The notes below the pieces were generated by a model, which was not told the DNA's origin, did not search any database, and saw only the letters and a program-made list of their open reading frames with translations. A stretch of 64,000 nucleotides of DNA, taken from Thermoleophilaceae bacterium (GTDB lineage: Bacteria > Actinomycetota > Thermoleophilia > Solirubrobacterales > Thermoleophilaceae). The position numbers and the translations under genes were made by a program. The DNA lies in NCBI GenBank assembly GCA_030446485.1, contig JAUJNF010000007.1, positions 62,001 to 126,000 of the forward strand. The letters run 5' to 3'. Of this stretch, positions 59,291 to 64,000 are shown in pieces (within the stretch, counting starts at the first letter, position 1; every line of letters starts with the position of its first letter).

Positions 59291-59318
59291 GTGAGCAACT
59301 ACCGCCGGTTTGGGAGCC

Positions 59319-60948
59319 CTACATCATCCCGTCCATGCCGCCGGGCATCCCGCCGGGCATCCCGCCGCCGTCCTTCTCGGGCATCTCGGCAACGATGGCC
59401 TCGGTGGTGAGGATGTTCTTGGCGATCGAGGCCGCGTTCTGCAGCGCAGAGCGCGTGACCATGGCCGGGTCGATGATGCCGGCGCCGACGAGATCCACGA
59501 CCTCGCCGCTGTCGGCGTTCAGGCCCATGCCCTTCTTGGCCTTGCGCACCTCGTTCACCACGACCGAGCCCTCGAGCCCGGAGTTGTGGGCGAGCTGGCG
59601 AACCGGCTCCTCGAGCGCGCGAAGGATGATCTTCGCACCGGTCTGCTCGTCGGGATCGGTGATTGCGTCCACCTTGACCGCACTCGCGGCCTGCAGCAGA
59701 GCGGAGCCGCCGCCCGGCACGATGCCCTCCTCGAGGGCGGCCCGGGTGGCCTGCAGCGCGTCCTCGACGCGGTGCTTCTTCTCCTTCATCTCCGTCTCGG
59801 TGGCCGCTCCGACCTTCACGACCGCCACGCCGCCGGCGGCTTCGCCAGCCGCTCCTGCAGCTTCTCGCGGTCGAAGTCCGAGTCGGTGTTCTCGATCTCG
59901 TTCTTGATCTGGGTGATGCGGCCCTTGATGGCCTCCGCGTCTCCCGAGCCGTCGATGATCGTGGTGTTGTCCTTGGCCACGACCACACGGCGTGCGCGAC
60001 CGAGCTGAGACACCTGGGTGTTCTCGAGCTTCAGGCCCATCTCCTCCGTGATCACCTCGGCGCCCGTGAGGATCGCGATGTCCTCCATCATGCGCTTGCG
60101 GCGGTCGCCGAAGCCCGGCGCCTTGACCGCGACGCCGGTGAAGGTGCCGCGCAGCTTGTTCACCACGAAGGTGGCAAGCGACTCGCCCTCCACGTCCTCG
60201 GCGATCACCAGGATCGGCTTACCCGACTGGATGACCTGCTCGAGCACCGGCAGGATGTCGCGCACCGAGCCGATCTTCGAGTTGGCGATCAGGATGTAGG
60301 GTCCTCCAACACCGCCTCCATGCGGTCCTGGTCGGTGACCATGTAGGGCGAGATGTAGCCCTTGTCGAACTGCATGCCCTCGGTGAACTCGAGGTCCATG
60401 CCGAACGTCTGGCCCTCCTCGACGTTCACGACGCCGTCCTTGCCGACCTTGTCGATGGCGTCGGCGATCACGTCGCCGATCTCCTCGTCGGCCGCCGAGA
60501 TGGCCGCCACGCGAGCGATCTGATCCTTGCCCGAGACCTCCTTGGACTGCGAGGCGATGCTGTCGACCACCTGGTTGACGGCGGTCTCGATGCCGCGCTT
60601 GAGGGCCAGCGGGTTGGCTCCGGCCGCCACGTTCTTGAGCCCGCGGCGAACGATCGCCTGGGCCAGCACGGTGGCGGTGGTGGTGCCGTCGCCCGCGACG
60701 TCGTTGGTGGCGGTGGCCACCTCACGCACGAGCTGGGCGCCCTGGTTCTGGAAGACGTCCTCGACCTCGATCTCACGAGCGATCGTGACGCCGTCGTTGG
60801 TGATGGTCGGCGCGCCGAACTTCTTGTCGAGCACCACGTAGCGGCCCTTGGGGCCGAGGGTGACCTTGACCGCGTTGGCCACCGCATCCACGCCCAGCTC
60901 GAGCGCGGTGCGCGCCTCCTGGTCGAACTTCAGCTCCTTGTGAGCCAT
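59319..60948 (-). pseudogene. groL: 60-kDa chaperonin GroEL, two frameshifts
   Basis: About 543 residues in three frames. Part 1 (ATG 60948): [53 protein letters not shown] and [20 protein letters not shown] (ATP site). One base is missing near 60299-60301 (G run). Part 2: [41 protein letters not shown] second base is missing near 59836-59842. Part 3: [36 protein letters not shown], and the GGM tail ([15 protein letters not shown]). Every key motif is present. Since groEL is normally essential, the shifts are probably consensus errors, unless another copy exists. Second gene of the groES-groEL operon. Confidence 0.9.
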
Positions 60949-60984
60949 GTGTTCTCCAATCCTTCCGTTGAATCGCGTTCTTGG

Positions 60985-61275
60985 TTAGCCGGTGACCTTG
61001 GCCAGGACGTCCGACTCGCGCAGCACGAGCAGGTCCTCGCCCTCGACCTGGATCTCGGTGCCGCCGTACTTCGAGTACAGGACCTCCTCGCCCTCGGAGA
61101 CGTCGAGCGGCACGCGCTCGTTGTCGTCACCGATCTTGCCCTCGCCAACGGCGAGGACCTTGCCCCGCTGGGGCTTCTCCTTCGCGGTGTCGGGAAGGAC
61201 GATTCCGCTTGCGGTCACGTCCTCTTCCTCGACCGCCTTGACGATCAACCGATCGCCGAGAGGCTTCAGATTCAT
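60985..61275 (-). CDS. groES: 10-kDa co-chaperonin GroES
   Basis: 96 residues; GGAGGG seven bases before the [23 protein letters not shown], the mobile loop [40 protein letters not shown] and [12 protein letters not shown] are all in place. It caps GroEL in the folding cycle. It is preceded by a CIRCE operator and followed 36 bases later by groEL. Confidence 0.95.
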   Translation of the reverse strand: MNLKPLGDRLIVKAVEEEDVTASGIVLPDTAKEKPQRGKVLAVGEGKIGDDNERVPLDVSEGEEVLYSKYGGTEIQVEGEDLLVLRESDVLAKVTG

Positions 61276-61312
61276 GCAGACAGCCCTCCGTCTAGACGTC
61301 TTTCAGAGACGT

Positions 61313-61339
61313 TTGGCACTCTATCACCGAGAGTGCCAA
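61313..61339 (-). promoter_or_regulatory. CIRCE element (HrcA operator)
   Basis: TTGGCACTC, nine bases, GAGTGCCAA: a perfect 9-bp inverted repeat that differs from the consensus TTAGCACTC-N9-GAGTGCTAA in only one base per arm. It lies 38 bases upstream of the groES ATG. HrcA binding here represses groES-groEL until heat shock. Confidence 0.95.
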
Positions 61340-61384
61340 CAGGCTGTGAAGATCGCGCTGCCAGGCCGGGGCACCGGCGCCCGG

Positions 61385-61783
61385 TCAGTTCTGGGAGGGC
61401 GCCTGCGGCCGCATGCGCTCCGAGATCTCCTCCCGCCGCTCGAGGATCGCCGAGAAGCGGACCACCGTGACCAGGTCGTCGCGCTCCACCGCCCGCCCGT
61501 AGATCTGCTCGAGGAAGTGGAGCGTCTCCTCGAGGCGGCGGAACTCCGGGTTGTCGTGCTCGATGTCACGCGGCGAGACGTCGCTGGCCTTCTTCACCTC
61601 GACGGCGTCGATCACCGCATCGAAGATCTTCTCGCGCGGCGAGTGCTGGAAGCCGACGGTGACCATCACCACGTGGCCCTTCCGGTACTTGGAGCTCTTG
61701 TCGCCGAGGCGGATGGTGGCCGTCTTGCGCCCGCGCTTGAGCTGATCGACGAAGACGGGGGAGTAGAAGTTGAGGACGTACAC
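61385..61783 (-). CDS. ASCH/PUA-like domain protein
   Basis: 132 residues from GTG. VLNFYSPVFVDQLKRGRKTA then TIRLGDKSSKYRKGHVVMVT is the ASCH core strand-helix pattern (K-T-x-T-I-R-x-G), followed by KIFDAVIDAVEVKKASDVSP. ASCH domains bind RNA or nucleotides; the prototype has a possible role in translation control, not tested here. Convergent neighbours none; 17 bases from the NUDIX gene. Confidence 0.75.
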   Translation of the reverse strand: MYVLNFYSPVFVDQLKRGRKTATIRLGDKSSKYRKGHVVMVTVGFQHSPREKIFDAVIDAVEVKKASDVSPRDIEHDNPEFRRLEETLHFLEQIYGRAVERDDLVTVVRFSAILERREEISERMRPQAPSQN

Positions 61784-61800
61784 GGCGCGGCAGACTATCT

Positions 61801-62256
61801 CTACTGCGCCAGGCGAGACAGCGCGGTGGCTGCCACCTTACGCTCGCCCGGGTAGGCCAGGAGGCGCGGAGCCTCCTCGAGCGGCACCCATTCCGCCCCG
61901 TCCACCTCGTGATCGTGGTCCGTGACGCTGCCCGACCGGTACCGGAGCAGGAAGAAGCTGACCACCTTCAGCACCCGCTTCCCGTCGCGCGCGTAGAAGT
62001 ACCGCACGTCCTCGAGCTTCTCCACGAGGGCGGCCTCGAGCCCCGTCTCCTCGCGTACCTCCCGGGTGGCGGCCTCGGCCATGCTCTCACCGGGCTCAGG
62101 GTGCCCCTTGGGCAGGGCGAGCACCGTGCCGTCCTTCACGCGCACGGCCGCGAGAAAGGTGCGGCCACGGAAGCGGCGCACCACCACGCCGCCGGCCGAG
62201 AACTCGCGCTCGATCCGCGCACCGGACCCCTTCGCCCGCGGGCGCGCAGGCGTCAC
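61801..62256 (-). CDS. NUDIX hydrolase
   Basis: 151 residues. Nudix box: GHPEPGESMAEAATREVREE then TGLEA (G-x5-E-x7-R-E-x2-E-E-x-G). EFSAGGVVVRRFRGRTFLAA begins the fold; EWVPLEEAPRLLAYPGERKV at the C-terminus. It hydrolyses a nucleoside diphosphate derivative, with the pattern of MutT/ADP-ribose or Ap4A hydrolases. Overlaps the upstream PCMT gene by four bases. Confidence 0.9.
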   Translation of the reverse strand: MTPARPRAKGSGARIEREFSAGGVVVRRFRGRTFLAAVRVKDGTVLALPKGHPEPGESMAEAATREVREETGLEAALVEKLEDVRYFYARDGKRVLKVVSFFLLRYRSGSVTDHDHEVDGAEWVPLEEAPRLLAYPGERKVAATALSRLAQ

Positions 62257-62843
62257 CCCTCGACCAGGGGAACGAAGCGAACCGGCACGAGCGCCTCCTC
62301 GAGGCCGTCGCGCAGCAGGATCAGCCGCTCGTCTCCGTTACGGCGCACCGGGCACACGAGCGCGGCGCCTTCGGCGAGCTGGTCGACGAGCGCCGCCGGC
62401 GGAGCTCCCTCGGCCGCCGCGGTCACGCTGATGCCGCCGAACGGCGCGCGGTCGGGGGCGCCGTTCGTCCCGTCGGCCGTGCGCACCTCGACGTTGTCGT
62501 AGCCGAGCTCGCCGAGCAGCCGCTCGGCGCGCTGCGCCAGGAGAGCGTGACGCTCGAGGGTCACGACCTCGCGGCAGCAGCGCGAGAGCACCGCCGCACC
62601 GTAGCCCGAGCCGGTGCCGACCTCGAGCACCCGCTCCCGGCCGCTCAGCCCGAGCGCCGCGGTCATCGCCGCCACCACCCACGGCTGGGAGATCGTCTGG
62701 CCCTCCTCGATTCGCAGGGCGCGGTCGCTGTAGGCCCTGCGAAGGCCGGCGCCGGGGCAGAAGCGCTCGCGCGGCACCGCCGCCATGGCCGCGAGCACCC
62801 GCTCGTCGGCGATGCCACGCCGGCGGAGGTGACGCTCGACCAT
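62253..62843 (-). CDS. pcm: protein-L-isoaspartate O-methyltransferase-like
   Basis: 196 residues from ATG 62843, chosen since it lies just after the CRP stop with GGCGGGG before it; longer starts overlap the CRP gene. VERHLRRRGIADERVLAAMA, VPRERFCPGAGLRRAYSDRA, IEEGQTISQPWVVAAMTAAL (PCMT signature), VLEVGTGSGYGAAVLSRCCR (SAM site) and VEVRTADGTNG. It repairs isoaspartyl residues with SAM. Co-transcribed with the NUDIX gene. Confidence 0.85.
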   Translation of the reverse strand: MVERHLRRRGIADERVLAAMAAVPRERFCPGAGLRRAYSDRALRIEEGQTISQPWVVAAMTAALGLSGRERVLEVGTGSGYGAAVLSRCCREVVTLERHALLAQRAERLLGELGYDNVEVRTADGTNGAPDRAPFGGISVTAAAEGAPPAALVDQLAEGAALVCPVRRNGDERLILLRDGLEEALVPVRFVPLVEG

Positions 62844-62871
62844 CCCCGCCCGCCGGCGGGCCGCCTCGTGA

Positions 62872-63564
62872 TCAGTGGATGTAGTTGCGGAGGGTGTCCG
62901 GGTCATGGACCACGACCTTCCCGCGCCCGCACGTGACGATGCCCTCCCGCTCCAGCGTGGCCAGGAAGCGGCTGGCGCTCTCCCGCGAGGAGCCCGCAAG
63001 CTGGGCGATCTCGCTCTGGGTGGCGTGCACCTCGACGTCCCCGTCCACCTCGCCCTCCGCCCTGCGGGCCTCTACCTGCGTGAGGAGGGTCCCTGCCACG
63101 CGGCCGGGCACGCCCTGGAACGAGCGCTGCGACATCCGGTCGTTGGCGGTCCGCACCCGGTCGGCCACCGCCGAGAGCATCTTGAAGGCGATGTCGGAGT
63201 CCGAGCGCAGCAGCCGCCGCAGGTCGCCTGCGAGCAGGGCCACCGCCGTGCTGTGCTCGACGGCCTCGACGGTCGCCGAGCGCGTCTCGCCGCCGAACAT
63301 CGCGAGGTCCCCGAACATGTCGCCCGGGCGTAGCTCCGCCAGCGTGATCGCCCGGCCGTCGTGGTGGCTGCGGGTCACCCGGGCCGATCCCGTGTGGAGC
63401 ACGAAGCAGGTGGCGCCGGTGTCGCCCTCGCGGAAGATGACCTCCCCGCTCACGTAGCTGCGGGGCACCGCGACGGCGGCCAGGCGCTCCACCTCCTCGT
63501 GCGACAGGTCGGCGAACAGCGGCACGCGCGCCAGCAGTTCGGCCGTCTCCTCCCCGGTGACCAT
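62872..63564 (-). CDS. CRP/FNR-family transcriptional regulator
   Basis: 230 residues from ATG 63564; a longer GTG start at 63588 adds eight residues. Cyclic-nucleotide-binding beta-roll: VPLFADLSHEEVERLAAVAV, VIFREGDTGATCFVLHTGSA, LRPGDMFGDLAMFGGETRSA (the usual R of the phosphate-binding cassette is kept in TRSA). HTH: VHATQSEIAQLAGSSRESAS with RFLATLEREGIVTCGRGKVVVHD. No N-terminal cysteines, so a cAMP-type rather than FNR-type sensor. First gene of CRP-PCMT-NUDIX run. Confidence 0.9.
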   Translation of the reverse strand: MVTGEETAELLARVPLFADLSHEEVERLAAVAVPRSYVSGEVIFREGDTGATCFVLHTGSARVTRSHHDGRAITLAELRPGDMFGDLAMFGGETRSATVEAVEHSTAVALLAGDLRRLLRSDSDIAFKMLSAVADRVRTANDRMSQRSFQGVPGRVAGTLLTQVEARRAEGEVDGDVEVHATQSEIAQLAGSSRESASRFLATLEREGIVTCGRGKVVVHDPDTLRNYIH

Positions 63565-63680
63565 GGCAAATGACTTTATCCGCGGCACGAAGCCGTCAAG
63601 CCGCGTCCTGGCTGGGGGGCGCCGTGAGCCGTTGGGGGCGGTACGGCTCCCTGCCGTGGGGTTCGCAGCGGCCGCTGCGG

Positions 63681-64000
63681 CTAACCCAAGGCCGCTTCGC
63701 GGCGCCGGCGCCTCAGGATCCGGGCGCCCCCCGCGGCGAGACCGGCCACCAGCGCGATCGGCAGGAGAAAGCCGAGCACCCGCACCGCCAGATTGAACGC
63801 CCCGAGCATCGACCCGACGGCATCGTCGAGCGCCTCGCGGGTGCCGCTCGTGCTCGCGCCGGCGTCCGCGTCCTCGTCGGCCTGCAGGGTCAGGGAGAGC
63901 ACGGCATAGACCGTGCGCTCGCGCAGCGAGCGCAGCTCGCCGCGCAGCCCGCGGATCTCGCCGAGGACGAAGCTCAGGCTCTGCCGCAGGGCGCGGGCCC
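63681..64000 (-). CDS. DUF4349 domain protein, C-terminal part only
   Basis: At least 106 residues; the 5' end is outside the window. An amphipathic coiled coil (SFVLGEIRGLRGELRSLRER, TVYAVLSLTLQ) precedes a low-complexity spacer and a membrane helix, AVRVLGFLLPIALVAGLAAG, ending in a basic tail (RRRRREAALG). This is the DUF4349 end: a lipoprotein or membrane protein with a coiled coil and a C-terminal anchor. Function unknown. Confidence 0.75.
   Translation of the reverse strand, partial: ARALRQSLSFVLGEIRGLRGELRSLRERTVYAVLSLTLQADEDADAGASTSGTREALDDAVGSMLGAFNLAVRVLGFLLPIALVAGLAAGGARILRRRRREAALG

Overview
This is a very GC-rich chromosomal window, apparently actinobacterial. Lineage clues are the PAC2 protein, an F420-associated-type zinc metalloprotease, Ku, a DtxR/IdeR-like operator, CIRCE-controlled groES-groEL, many GTG/TTG starts, and several gene types I associate with Solirubrobacterales/Thermoleophilia. 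The lineage is inference from gene content; there is no rRNA marker.

Layout. 1-10.1 kb: a partial lipoprotein, a GST-like protein facing a truncated TetR gene, a membrane HD-GYP protein, an SRPBCC / zinc dehydrogenase / SPW-like operon, a three-gene DUF5985-type operon, a DUF2243 pair, and a SnoaL / metallo-beta-lactamase pair. 10.3-14.8 kb: a secreted cysteine-repeat protein, a cyclic-di-AMP riboswitch in front of an NlpC/P60 cell-wall hydrolase, and an FAD oxidoreductase with a Rieske domain. 14.8-17.3 kb: an operon behind a DtxR/IdeR-like box that encodes a membrane-anchored NirB-like flavoprotein with a BFD-type Fe-S domain. 17.7 kb: a selenocysteine tRNA. 17.9-29.6 kb: mostly single genes (chagasin inhibitor, GST, GNAT, PPK2, PAC2, galE, helicase-nuclease, IMPase, topoisomerase IB, FMO, HAD).

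29.7-40.0 kb is one tightly overlapping plus-strand cluster: carbamoyltransferase, glycosyltransferase fused to a GmhB-like phosphatase, two GT9 heptosyltransferase-like proteins, two other glycosyltransferases, GmhA, HldE and an SDR. It can be read as synthesis of ADP-D-glycero-beta-D-manno-heptose and assembly of a carbamoylated, heptose-containing surface glycan, which is unusual outside Gram-negative bacteria.

40-50 kb holds repair and metabolic genes (5'-3' exonuclease, M20 peptidase, baeRF-like protein, SDRs, Ku, metalloprotease). 50,389-53,258 is a complete IS1595-family transposon of 2,870 bp with passenger genes, 26-bp imperfect terminal inverted repeats and a perfect 8-bp target duplication; it landed next to the promoter of the following gene. 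53.3-64 kb holds Mrp, ferredoxin, a MerR-DICT/ECF sigma pair, groEL-groES, ASCH, NUDIX, PCMT and CRP/FNR genes, and a partial DUF4349 protein at the end.

Caution for users: at least nine coding interruptions and one tRNA defect look like losses (once possibly a gain) of one or a few bases, often in C/G runs. They hit even groEL, so several apparent pseudogenes are probably consensus errors.
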